Origin: Helicobacteraceae bacterium
GTDB taxonomy: Bacteria > Campylobacterota > Campylobacteria > Campylobacterales > SZUA-545
Assembly (NCBI GenBank): GCA_031282285.1
Contig: JAITEA010000037.1
Location: 1 to 11,678, forward strand
Direction: 5' to 3'
Length of the DNA: 11,678 nucleotides
Shown here piece after piece: positions 1-5,708 of the stretch. Each line of letters opens with the position of its first letter. The stretch's first letter is position 1. A model generated the notes under the pieces. That model had not been told where the DNA came from, ran no database searches, and saw only the letters and a program-made list of their open reading frames with translations. Position numbers and translations under genes: made by a program.

Positions 1-252
1 TTTGGATTCCATACTTTTGGCGGTTACGCGCACGGTTGGTCTGACGCCGCTCTCTTTTTCAAAGAAGTCGGCTATCTTGGAACCGTAGCGGCTTTGCGCC
101 CATAACGCTATGTAGGGATTTGGCGCTTCGAGGACAACTTCGTCGGATTTAAGGCGTTTTTCAAGTAGTTTGAGCGGCGCGACGAAGCGGTCGAACTCGT
201 CGTCTGGAACCTGTTTTTTCAGCTCGCCGCAGAGCAGATCAAAAATTAACAA
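1..252 (-). CDS. dnaA: DnaA replication initiator, N-terminal part (cut by window edge)
   Basis: Reading the minus strand from a TTG at 252-250 gives 84 uninterrupted codons to the left edge. The protein begins with LLIFDLLCGELKKQVPDDEF and later carries LEAPNPYIALWAQSRYGSKI, the pattern of DnaA domain I (helical oligomerisation and helicase-loader contact domain), closest in my memory to Campylobacter and Helicobacter DnaA. DnaA binds DnaA boxes and melts the origin; the AAA+ and DNA-binding domains lie outside the window. TTG is chosen because GGAG sits seven bases upstream of it and the only in-frame codons before it lead to a stop. An ATG five bases further upstream is in another frame and ends after six codons. 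It is divergent from ruvC across a short gap. Identification rests on domain I alone, which is poorly conserved, but the gene order supports it. Confidence 0.82.
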   Translation of the reverse strand, partial: MLIFDLLCGELKKQVPDDEFDRFVAPLKLLEKRLKSDEVVLEAPNPYIALWAQSRYGSKIADFFEKESGVRPTVRVTAKSMESK

Positions 253-280
253 AGTTCATCTCCGTTCTTAAAGTAGAAAG

Positions 281-286
281 ATTATA
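281..286 (-). promoter_or_regulatory. Candidate -10 box for dnaA
   Basis: On the minus strand this hexamer reads TATAAT, about 28 bases upstream of the TTG start, leaving room for a short leader with the GGAG ribosome site. No clear -35 is seen, which is common in this phylum. Inferred from sequence only. Confidence 0.4.
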
Positions 287-302
287 GTATATCGTTTATA
301 AG

Positions 303-311
303 TTATTCACA
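303..311 (+). promoter_or_regulatory. DnaA box in the dnaA-ruvC gap
   Basis: TTATTCACA matches the general DnaA-box consensus TTATNCACA exactly. Its core TTCAC (306-310) forms an inverted pair with GTGAA (314-318), and another GTGAA lies at 325-329; these two outer sites match the full consensus poorly. The box could serve as part of the origin or for dnaA autoregulation. One strong box alone does not prove an origin. Confidence 0.6.
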
Positions 312-355
312 TAGTGAAATTCTGGTGAAAACAGAAAGGGCTTGGTTTTATAAAG

Positions 356-832
356 ATGGTCATTTTAGGCGTCGATCCGGGCACCGCCAAGTGCGGTTAC
401 TCGATTCTGAACCTTGAGCGGCGGAAGATGAGTTTAATAGAAGCCGGCTTTATTAAAATAGCTCCGAACCCGCTTGTAGCGCAGCTTCCCTCCCTTATCG
501 AAGAATTAGATCGAATCTTTAAGAATCACAAGATCGACGAGGCGGCGGTCGAGGATATATTCTTTGCCTATAACCCAAAGACGGTTTTGAAACTAGCTCA
601 GTTTCGCGGCGCGATCTTACTAAAATTGATTCAGGAATTAGGAGTTTTTCACGAATATACCCCGCTTCAGGTGAAAAAATCTGTAACCGGCAAGGGCAAG
701 GCGGACAAGGAGCAGGTGGCGTATATGGTTAAGGTATTGTTGGGCATAAAGCAAGAGATTAAACCGCTCGACATCACCGACGCGATCGCCGTTGCGATCG
801 CTCACGCGCAGCGGGCGGCGCTAAGGGAATAG
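356..832 (+). CDS. ruvC: RuvC crossover junction endodeoxyribonuclease
   Basis: RuvC cuts Holliday junctions symmetrically as a dimer, working with the RuvAB branch-migration motor. The 158-residue product has the usual family length. It begins [18 protein letters not shown], and the four metal-binding acids of the RNase H-like fold are all present: D7, E66 (in [10 protein letters not shown]), D139 and D142 (in [12 protein letters not shown]). The basic K107/K108 region matches the DNA-binding loop. The ATG at 356 is the only possible start, since the frame upstream reaches a stop without another start codon. The ribosome site is poor: AAAGGG at 335-340 is 15 bases away. It is divergent from dnaA and its stop directly abuts the next gene's ATG, suggesting co-transcription. 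Intact and confidently assigned. Confidence 0.96.
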   Translation: MVILGVDPGTAKCGYSILNLERRKMSLIEAGFIKIAPNPLVAQLPSLIEELDRIFKNHKIDEAAVEDIFFAYNPKTVLKLAQFRGAILLKLIQELGVFHEYTPLQVKKSVTGKGKADKEQVAYMVKVLLGIKQEIKPLDITDAIAVAIAHAQRAALRE

Positions 833-1369
833 ATGATTATCAGAAAGCTTTTCAGATTTGAAAACGCGCATATCGTTCGCGGATCGCATAGCAAAAGGTG
901 CGCGCTAAGCCTCCACGGGCATAGTTATAAAGTAGAGATACTCCTGAACGCAAACGGATTTCAGTCAAACGGAATTGCGCTGGATTTTACGCTAATCAAA
1001 GAGCGGCTCGGTTGGTTTATCGATAGCTTCGATCACTGCGCGGCGATCTGGAGCGGCGACGAGCGCTCGTATATCGAGGCTATAAAATCGCACAGCGATC
1101 GCTGGGTCGTTATGCCAGTGAACCCAAGCGCGGAGCAGTTCGCGCGGGTGTTTTGCTGGTTTGCCGCGCGCGCGCTGCGGGACGAAAAACATATCGCCGT
1201 TCATAGCGCGATCGTCCACGAGACGCAAAGCGCCTACGCGCAGGCGTTCTTGGAGGACGCGCAAAATCCGCTTATGGGCGCGCTAAATAGCGAATCGTTC
1301 AGCTTCTCCGACGCTATCAGGAGCGACTGGGGCGATCGCGATCGCTTTGAAACCCTCTTCTCCTCATAA
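833..1369 (+). CDS. queD: 6-carboxytetrahydropterin synthase-like protein (QueD family)
   Basis: QueD converts dihydroneopterin triphosphate to 6-carboxy-tetrahydropterin, an early step to preQ0 and the tRNA base queuosine. In the 178-residue protein the zinc ligands are H13 (FENAH), H28 and H30 (LHGHSY), the catalytic Cys is C23, the Asp-His pair is D67-H68 (SFDHC), NPSAEQ (97-102) corresponds to the usual NPTSE motif, and E130 (VHETQS) is the substrate-binding Glu. C23 is separated from HGH by four residues, not the three of E. coli QueD; from memory this is normal for Helicobacter-type homologues. The protein is about 55 residues longer than E. coli QueD, mainly through a C-terminal tail ending near WGDRDRFETLFSS. 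The ATG follows the ruvC stop with no gap. The family is certain; a paralogous pterin role cannot be excluded. Confidence 0.88.
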   Translation: MIIRKLFRFENAHIVRGSHSKRCALSLHGHSYKVEILLNANGFQSNGIALDFTLIKERLGWFIDSFDHCAAIWSGDERSYIEAIKSHSDRWVVMPVNPSAEQFARVFCWFAARALRDEKHIAVHSAIVHETQSAYAQAFLEDAQNPLMGALNSESFSFSDAIRSDWGDRDRFETLFSS

Positions 1370-1511
1370 TTCCTCCCTCTTCTACCTTACCCGCCCCCGC
1401 TGCCCTTCCCCTATGCGAGAGCGTAGCTTACGCGCCGCTTCCCCCCGATAAGTGTGAGCAATAGGGTTTCCGCGCTCTCTCCCACACCCTGATAAGGGGG
1501 GTTTGTAAAAA

Positions 1512-1529
1512 GCGGGAATCCATCTTGAA
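1512..1529 (+). repeat. 18-bp arm of an inverted repeat flanking the array (left)
   Basis: These bases are the exact reverse complement of 2117-2134. The arm contains the half-site GCGGGAAT found in the hairpins at 2127-2146 and 10196-10250. The two arms enclose about 590 bases with the CRISPR-like array in the middle. Confidence 0.75.
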
Positions 1530-1657
1530 AACTTACGAACCACGATCTATCCCAATATTCCTCTCTATTAGAAGCTTTGTTGGCAATTCTTAAGATTTTA
1601 AATTAGTTGAAACTTGACAGAATTGAGAAAGAATTGAAATACTAAAGCGTTTTACGA

Positions 1658-1683
1658 AAAAAGAGGCTTTGTTGGCTCTTTTT
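1658..1683. terminator. Terminator-like hairpin with T runs on both strands
   Basis: AAAAAGAG (1658-1665) and CTCTTTTT (1676-1683) pair perfectly around a ten-base loop. Either strand ends the stem with five or more T, so it could stop transcripts from both directions. The stem is AT-rich and therefore weak. Confidence 0.3.
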
Positions 1684-1726
1684 AACCTTCTAGAATGCCT
1701 CAAAGAAATCTTTAAGGTTAGAGCGC

Positions 1727-1732
1727 TATAAT
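1727..1732 (+). promoter_or_regulatory. Candidate -10 box upstream of the CRISPR-like array
   Basis: TATAAT lies about 92 bases before the first repeat and would start a transcript around 1740 reading into the array. No convincing -35 is seen. The direction agrees with the repeat orientation inferred from its 3' end. Confidence 0.3.
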
Positions 1733-1823
1733 TTCGCCAGCTTTTGTTCTTTGACGGCGAATAGCGACGGTTACAGCGTTCGTTAAGCGTCTCAAAGTAT
1801 CAAAAAGCGTTAAACCCGTAAGG

Positions 1824-1994
1824 GTTTCACTTAGACCCGATTTTAAGGGGATTGAGACACGACAACATAGTCGTAAATACAGACAAAATAAGTTACGCTT
1901 AGACCCGATTTTAAGGGGATTGAGACACAAACGGAGGTAGAAACATCTTAGCGCATAGGTTTCACTTAGACCCGATTTGAAGGGGAGCTGATAC
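1824..1994 (+). CRISPR. Short CRISPR-like array, three repeats and two spacers, no cas genes
   Basis: Repeats lie at 1824-1858, 1892-1926 and 1959-1994. The 35-base unit starts GTTTCACTTAGACCCGATTT and ends AAGGGGATTGAGAC. Spacers are 1859-1891 (33 bases) and 1927-1958 (32 bases) and are unrelated to each other. Repeat 2 differs near its start (GTTACG for GTTTCA). Repeat 3 keeps the first 20 bases but is altered in its last third (GAAGGGGAGCTGATAC), as expected of the trailer-end repeat. The end ATTGAGAC resembles the ATTGAAAC handle of type I and III crRNAs, so the array is probably read on the plus strand, with the AT-rich side as leader. No cas gene lies in the window. It may be a decayed remnant or a satellite array served by cas genes elsewhere. 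Confidence 0.72.
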
Positions 1995-2206
1995 GCTAAA
2001 CCCCCCTTGCCCCTTATCGGAGGGCGAAGCGGAGAAACCCCCCTAACCCCCCTTGACAGGGGGAAAGGGAGAGCAAAAAGCGCGATCGGAAGTTGATCAA
2101 AACCGCAAAGCTTTAATTCAAGATGGATTCCCGCCTTCGCGGGAATGACGAGAACCACTTATCTGTGAGGGGGAGAGCGAAGTGCAGCAGAGGGCGAAGG
2201 GGGGGA
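1995..2206. repeat. GC-rich dispersed-repeat block between the array and the pseudopilin cassette
   Basis: This gene-free block holds C- and G-runs such as CCCCC (2048-2052) TTGACA GGGGG (2059-2063), a perfect eight-pair hairpin ATTCCCGC/GCGGGAAT (2127-2134, 2139-2146), and more G-runs near 2168-2206. The same modules recur at 1436-1529 in reverse orientation and at 10131-10250. An ATTCCCGC...GCGGGAAT hairpin is a common dispersed intergenic repeat in many bacteria. Confidence 0.7.
2117..2134 (-). repeat. 18-bp arm of an inverted repeat flanking the array (right)
   Basis: Exact reverse complement of 1512-1529. Its last eight bases are the left arm of the hairpin at 2127-2146. Confidence 0.75.
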
Positions 2207-2746
2207 TTAGCAGGCGGAGGCGTTTAATAGTCCGAGTTCAAAGAGTTTAACCTCTTCGCCTTTTGGCGCGATATAGATTAAGAGCGAGCAAGAGGAGCCG
2301 TTTTGATCGCGCTTTTGGCTTTTATACACCTTGAAGCTATCGAGCGGCTGCGCGAATGGCAGAAAGTGGTATTTATAGACCTCGCCGCTTTCGATGGGCA
2401 GCTTAAAATTGCGCGGCGATTCGATGCGGATAAGCGTCGCGGAGGGTTTGAGCGCGGCGTAGGCGATATTGGTTCGGCTAAGCCCTCTAAGCGAGTTGCG
2501 CGAGGCGCTCAGGTAGAGCTGATCGTATTCGCGCCCCCGCGCTATATTAACGCCGTCGGCTTGCATAATATCCGCGATTAACAGCGAGGCGAAATCGTAA
2601 TCGCGCTTTTCGATCGCCTCGTATTTTTGCGACTGCTCCAGCGAAGCCCTTAGCGTCAAGTTGGCGTTTGCCAGAAAGAATATCAGCAAAAACAGAATAA
2701 CGACGCTAACGATAAGCTCGATCAGCGTAAAAGCGCCCGATCTCAT
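2207..2746 (-). CDS. Minor pseudopilin with prepilin N-terminus (GspJ/PulJ-like)
   Basis: The 179-residue protein begins MRSGAFTLIELIVSVVILFL, a class III signal with cleavage expected before Phe6, giving mature FTLIEL with the conserved Glu at +5 and one hydrophobic helix (about residues 6-28). The residue before the cut is Ala, not the usual Gly. The rest is a soluble domain with two late cysteines (SSCS and the C-terminal Cys). It would sit at the tip or in the shaft of a pseudopilus spanning the periplasm. Its ATG overlaps the stop of the gspF-like gene as ATGA, so translation is probably coupled. A longer frame begins at 3139, but it overlaps gspF out of frame and is not used. The exact type (GspI, GspJ or a competence pilin) cannot be fixed from sequence. 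Confidence 0.75.
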   Translation of the reverse strand: MRSGAFTLIELIVSVVILFLLIFFLANANLTLRASLEQSQKYEAIEKRDYDFASLLIADIMQADGVNIARGREYDQLYLSASRNSLRGLSRTNIAYAALKPSATLIRIESPRNFKLPIESGEVYKYHFLPFAQPLDSFKVYKSQKRDQNGSSCSLLIYIAPKGEEVKLFELGLLNASAC

Positions 2747-3957
2747 GCGCCGATATTCATCGAGAAGATCGGCAGCAGCATCGCGGCGATTATAAAGCCG
2801 ACCAGAGAGCCGACAAGCAGCATCAGCGCCGGCTCCAATAGCGACAAAAACACGGCTATGCGATCGCGGTTTTCCTCGAAATAGAGCGTGGAAAGATTGG
2901 ACAGTATCGCCTCCAGTTCGCTGGTCTCTTCGCCCAGCGCGATCGAGCGGACAAACGCCTGATCTATCGCAAAGCCGCTCTGCTGAAGCGCCACCGAGAG
3001 CCTGCCGCCCTCCACAAGCCGATCGGAGGCTTTGAAAAACAAGGAGGATAAAACCTCGTTGCTCTGAACGCTCGCCGCCAGACGGATTGTCTGTACAAAC
3101 GGCACGCCGCTTCGCATCAGCACCGAACACATATAGCAAAACCGCGCCAGCTCCGCGTTCATCGTTATGCGCCCAAGCAGCGGGATTTTGATGAGAAACA
3201 GATGAACGGCGCGGCGATAGCCTTTGCGCGTTTTAAGCGCGATCGTATGCGTCGCGGCGATAGCGGCGGCGCCGACGAGCATCAGAAGCCAGTAGCCGCC
3301 TATAAAATCGCTGACGCCTATCACGAAACGGGTAAGCGCGGGCAGCTCCTGCCCAAGCTGCGTGAACATTCCCGTAATCTGCGGCACGACGACCGTCATC
3401 ATAAAGATCAGCATACAGATCGAAACGACCACGATAAACAGCGGGTAAAAGAGCGCGTTTTTCGCCTGCTTTTTCACGCCTTCTTGATCTTTGATGAAGC
3501 GCGAAAGCTCTTGCAGCACTTCGGGCAGCGCCCCGCCGTTTTCCGATATGCGTATCGACTGCGCGAAAAAGGGGGGAATCTCGAAAACGCTCTGATTTTC
3601 CAGCGCCTGCGAAAAGCTCTTGCCCTCGTCAAGCAGCGTCGCCAGCGCCGAGAGAAAACCCGCCGTCTTGCGATCGGAGGCGTATTGAGACGAGGCGAGG
3701 CGGATAGCGTTCACGATAGAGACGCCCGCTTTGAGGTAGATCGCCAGATCGCGGCTGATCCTAGCCAGATCGGTTGGCGCGATGCGCTCCTTGCGCCCTC
3801 TTAACCTAGCCAGCGGCGAAGGTTTGGCTGGCGCGAGCAGATCAAACAGCAGCCCTTTGGCGCGCAGTTTCGCCGCCGCCTCCTCGGCGCTCGCCGCTTC
3901 GATCGCGCCTTTCTGCCGTTCGCCCTTTTGATCGATAGCGCGGTATTTGTAGAGCAT
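2743..3957 (-). CDS. gspF: GspF/PilC-type inner-membrane platform protein
   Basis: GspF is the polytopic platform at the base of type II secretion systems and type IV pili; it links the cytoplasmic ATPase to pseudopilin assembly. The 404-residue length is typical. Two homologous T2SSF domains run from about 65 to 190 and 268 to 395, each opening with a helix of the form ARxxxxLxxLxxxGVxxxxAIRLA (RISRDLAIYLKAGVSIVNAI, and ARFCYMCSVLMRSGVPFVQT). Membrane helices are at about 169-191, 220-240 and 370-396, the last beginning with the conserved LLEPALML. Start ATG overlaps the upstream pseudopilin stop by one base (TGATG), and its stop overlaps the downstream ATG. The ATPase (GspE) and secretin (GspD) are not in the window, so secretion, competence or pilus use remains open. 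Confidence 0.92.
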   Translation of the reverse strand: MLYKYRAIDQKGERQKGAIEAASAEEAAAKLRAKGLLFDLLAPAKPSPLARLRGRKERIAPTDLARISRDLAIYLKAGVSIVNAIRLASSQYASDRKTAGFLSALATLLDEGKSFSQALENQSVFEIPPFFAQSIRISENGGALPEVLQELSRFIKDQEGVKKQAKNALFYPLFIVVVSICMLIFMMTVVVPQITGMFTQLGQELPALTRFVIGVSDFIGGYWLLMLVGAAAIAATHTIALKTRKGYRRAVHLFLIKIPLLGRITMNAELARFCYMCSVLMRSGVPFVQTIRLAASVQSNEVLSSLFFKASDRLVEGGRLSVALQQSGFAIDQAFVRSIALGEETSELEAILSNLSTLYFEENRDRIAVFLSLLEPALMLLVGSLVGFIIAAMLLPIFSMNIGA

Positions 3958-4487
3958 CAGTCGATCTCGCTGAAAAACTCGGAGCTATACTGCGGTATGC
4001 GCGCGCGCGGATCGAGGCTGGCGCGAGCCTCCTCCAGACTTACAAACATTTCCGAAGGCAGCATATAGGCGTAGTAGCGGTAAAATCTGTTTTGATGCTC
4101 GACCAGCATATCGCTGATCGCGCCGTTTTCAAACCGCTCCATCTCAAAGCAGCGATCGGCGGGGAACTTCATATCGCCCAGATAGCCGCTCTCGTCGAAA
4201 TAGAGAACCTTGGGCGTTTGAGCGAATATGTTCAAATCGCCAATCAACTCCTCGCCATTACGATCGACCACGCGGCAGTTTTCGCACCGATCGCCCTCGC
4301 ACAACAGCCTGATATAACCGCTTGAAAACTCGCGCATCGTCAGATCGAGCTTCTCAAGCGACCAGTCGGCGGCGTTTTGGCTTTCTTTGCCTTTGAGCGT
4401 CGCGGCGGCGATCGAGTAGATAACGCCGATCAGGATAACCACGACGAGCAGCTCGATCAGCGTAAAGCCGCGTTTTAGCGCTCGCAT
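3957..4487 (-). CDS. Minor pseudopilin with prepilin N-terminus (GspH-like)
   Basis: The product, 176 residues from the ATG at 4487, begins MRALKRGFTLIELLVVVILI: a short basic leader, Gly before the predicted cut, and mature FTLIEL with Glu at +5, followed by one hydrophobic helix to about residue 27. The soluble part has a cysteine cluster near the middle (CEGDRCENC) and another Cys further on, so disulfides or a metal site are possible. A longer reading from 4601 is rejected because it would put the prepilin signal 40 residues inside and overlap gspG by 127 bases. With the chosen start the gene overlaps the end of gspG by 13 bases. Sitting second in the cassette it is probably a minor pseudopilin, but the GspH or GspI label is a guess. 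Confidence 0.78.
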   Translation of the reverse strand: MRALKRGFTLIELLVVVILIGVIYSIAAATLKGKESQNAADWSLEKLDLTMREFSSGYIRLLCEGDRCENCRVVDRNGEELIGDLNIFAQTPKVLYFDESGYLGDMKFPADRCFEMERFENGAISDMLVEHQNRFYRYYAYMLPSEMFVSLEEARASLDPRARIPQYSSEFFSEID

Positions 4488-4894
4488 TCGCTTAGTTTGA
4501 GATCGCGGTTTTGGCTCTCCCCGCCCTCTTTGCCGTCCGCGCCCAGCGAGATCAGATCGGGCGCGCCGTCGTCGTTGATATAGATATACGGCTTGTTCCA
4601 CGGGTCTTTGGGCGGCGTTTTGGAGCTAAGATAGCCGCCCGACCGGAAGTTTTTGAAACGCTCCTCGTCGGGATTGGCGATCAGCGCCTCGAGTCCCTGC
4701 TCCGTAGTCGGATAGTCTCCAAGATTTAGCTTAAAGTCGTTCAGCGCGACCTGAAGCTGTTTCATCTGAACGCAGGCGAGCTTCTGTTTCGCCTCCTCGC
4801 TCTGCCCCATCAGATTGGGCACGACCAGCGCCGCCAGCAACCCCAATATGACGATAACAACCATCAATTCCATCAGCGTAAAACCCTTAGACAT
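4475..4894 (-). CDS. gspG: Major pseudopilin GspG
   Basis: GspG is the main subunit of the type II secretion pseudopilus, a periplasmic piston assembled from the inner membrane. The 139-residue protein starts MSKGFTLMELMVVIVILGLL: cleavage after Gly4, Glu at +5 and one hydrophobic helix. Family landmarks follow in order: GDYPTTEQGLEAL (about 59-71), the GYL then PPKDPWNKPYIY segment (about 88-106), and SLGADGKEGGE (about 116-126), the calcium-binding loop of GspG. A strong ribosome site (GGGGAG) lies four bases before the ATG. It is the first gene of the minus-strand cassette and is divergent from proC across 55 bases. Pseudopilins of DNA-uptake systems look alike, but the DPW and GADG motifs favour GspG. 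Confidence 0.93.
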   Translation of the reverse strand: MSKGFTLMELMVVIVILGLLAALVVPNLMGQSEEAKQKLACVQMKQLQVALNDFKLNLGDYPTTEQGLEALIANPDEERFKNFRSGGYLSSKTPPKDPWNKPYIYINDDGAPDLISLGADGKEGGESQNRDLKLSECER

Positions 4895-4923
4895 CGCTCC
4901 CCTTTGCTTGTTTAGCGTAATTG

Positions 4924-4929
4924 TATAAT
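4924..4929 (+). promoter_or_regulatory. Candidate -10 box for the proC cluster
   Basis: TATAAT lies 26 bases before the proC ATG; TTTGCT at 4903-4908 is a poor -35 at 15-base spacing. AAAGGA at 4938-4943 is a good ribosome site for proC. The surrounding TATAATAC also offers a TATTAT on the minus strand, so one AT-rich spot may serve gspG as well. Confidence 0.5.
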
Positions 4930-4949
4930 ACTTCTACAAAGGATAGACG

Positions 4950-5696
4950 ATGGACATTCTACTTATAGGCGCGGGCGCGATGGGCGGCGCGCTGTTGAAA
5001 GGGTGGGGATCAAGCCATAGCGTACTTGTGGCGGAAGCTAGCGCCGATCGCAGGCGAACGCTTGAGAACGCGCGTTTCGCGGCGGATAATAGCGAGGCGA
5101 AGGGTCGGATCGTAGTTTTGGCGGTTAAGCCCCAATCGCTTGGAAGCGTCAAAATCCCCGTTCGCGCCAAAGCGATCGTCTCTATTATGGCGGGCGTTAC
5201 GCTTGAAACCTTGCGGGAAAACTTCGAGGCGGATTACTTTATCCGCGCTATGCCCAATCTCGCCGCTTTGCATCAGCGCTCGGCGACCGCGCTGACGGGC
5301 GACGCGGGGTTTAAGAGCGAGGCGCTGGAACTGTTTAACGCCGTCGGCAAAGCCGTCTGGTTCGAGAGCGAAAAGGAGCTGGCGATCGCCACCGCGCTGA
5401 GCGGAAGCGGTCCGGGTTATCTGGCGCTGATCGCCGAGGCGCTGGCAAACGGCGCGGTCAGGCTGGGTATGAAAAGCGACGACGCCTACGCGCTGACGCA
5501 AGCGCTCTTTGAGGGTATGCCCTCGCTGCTTGCCGGCGAACATCCCGCGGCGCTTAAAGATCGCGTCTGCTCCCCAAACGGCACGACGATCGAGGGGATC
5601 GCCGCGCTTGAACGAAGCGGCGTTCGCGGCGCGATCATCGACGCGGTTAAAGCCGCCTTCGATCAATCCGAGCGGCTGGCAAAAAAGCGCGATTAG
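4950..5696 (+). CDS. proC: Pyrroline-5-carboxylate reductase
   Basis: ProC reduces 1-pyrroline-5-carboxylate to proline with NAD(P)H, the last step of proline synthesis in the cytoplasm. The 248-residue protein shows the Rossmann motif GAGAMG (7-12), VVLAVKPQ (55-62), the substrate-site MPN (101-103), SGSGPGYLAL (151-160, where the family usually has SGSGPAY) and the C-terminal signature from HPAALKDRVCSP (198-209) through GTTIEG (211-216) to the LE..G.R element. It is slightly shorter than the usual 260-275 residues, mostly by tightening in the nucleotide-binding half. It is the first gene of the plus-strand cluster, with a clear ribosome site and promoter candidate, and is followed after 12 bases by the TPR gene. 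Confidence 0.95.
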   Translation: MDILLIGAGAMGGALLKGWGSSHSVLVAEASADRRRTLENARFAADNSEAKGRIVVLAVKPQSLGSVKIPVRAKAIVSIMAGVTLETLRENFEADYFIRAMPNLAALHQRSATALTGDAGFKSEALELFNAVGKAVWFESEKELAIATALSGSGPGYLALIAEALANGAVRLGMKSDDAYALTQALFEGMPSLLAGEHPAALKDRVCSPNGTTIEGIAALERSGVRGAIIDAVKAAFDQSERLAKKRD

Positions 5697-5708
5697 GATC
5701 GAGACAGA

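Larger units (their letters stand above)
1370..1823. other. Gene-free stretch between queD and the CRISPR-like array
   Basis: No credible coding sequence is present. Bases 1370-1510 are C-rich and contain a small palindrome (GCGTA and TACGC around 1429) and a module with GATAAGGGGGG near 1492. Bases 1560-1720 are strikingly AT-rich compared with the rest of the window and could be a CRISPR leader. A hairpin at 1658-1683 and a TATAAT at 1727-1732 lie in this part. AAACCC (1812-1817) and GGGTTT (1822-1827) form a six-pair hairpin overlapping the first repeat. Confidence 0.6.

Noticed and set aside
257..259. ATG as the dnaA start
   Set aside because: It is in a different frame from the DnaA coding sequence, touches the GGAG with no spacing and meets a stop after six codons.
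1859..1874. ACGAC/GTCGT hairpin inside the first spacer
   Set aside because: Five pairs within a spacer are expected by chance and are not repeated in the second spacer.
1718..2158. A 146-codon minus-strand frame through the repeats
   Set aside because: It reads straight across the CRISPR-like repeats and the dispersed hairpin (PAKAGIH is the usual translation of that repeat), so it is open by accident of repeated sequence.
2747..3139. Long N-terminal extension of the last pseudopilin
   Set aside because: It lies out of frame inside gspF, is low-complexity and Arg/Gly-rich, and precedes a perfect prepilin start at 2746.
3202..3804. 200-codon plus-strand frame opposite gspF
   Set aside because: It is antisense to a well-conserved gene with His/Arg-rich shadow composition and no ribosome site or family pattern.
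4488..4601. N-terminal extension of the second pseudopilin
   Set aside because: It would bury the prepilin cleavage signal 40 residues inside the protein and overlap most of the end of gspG.
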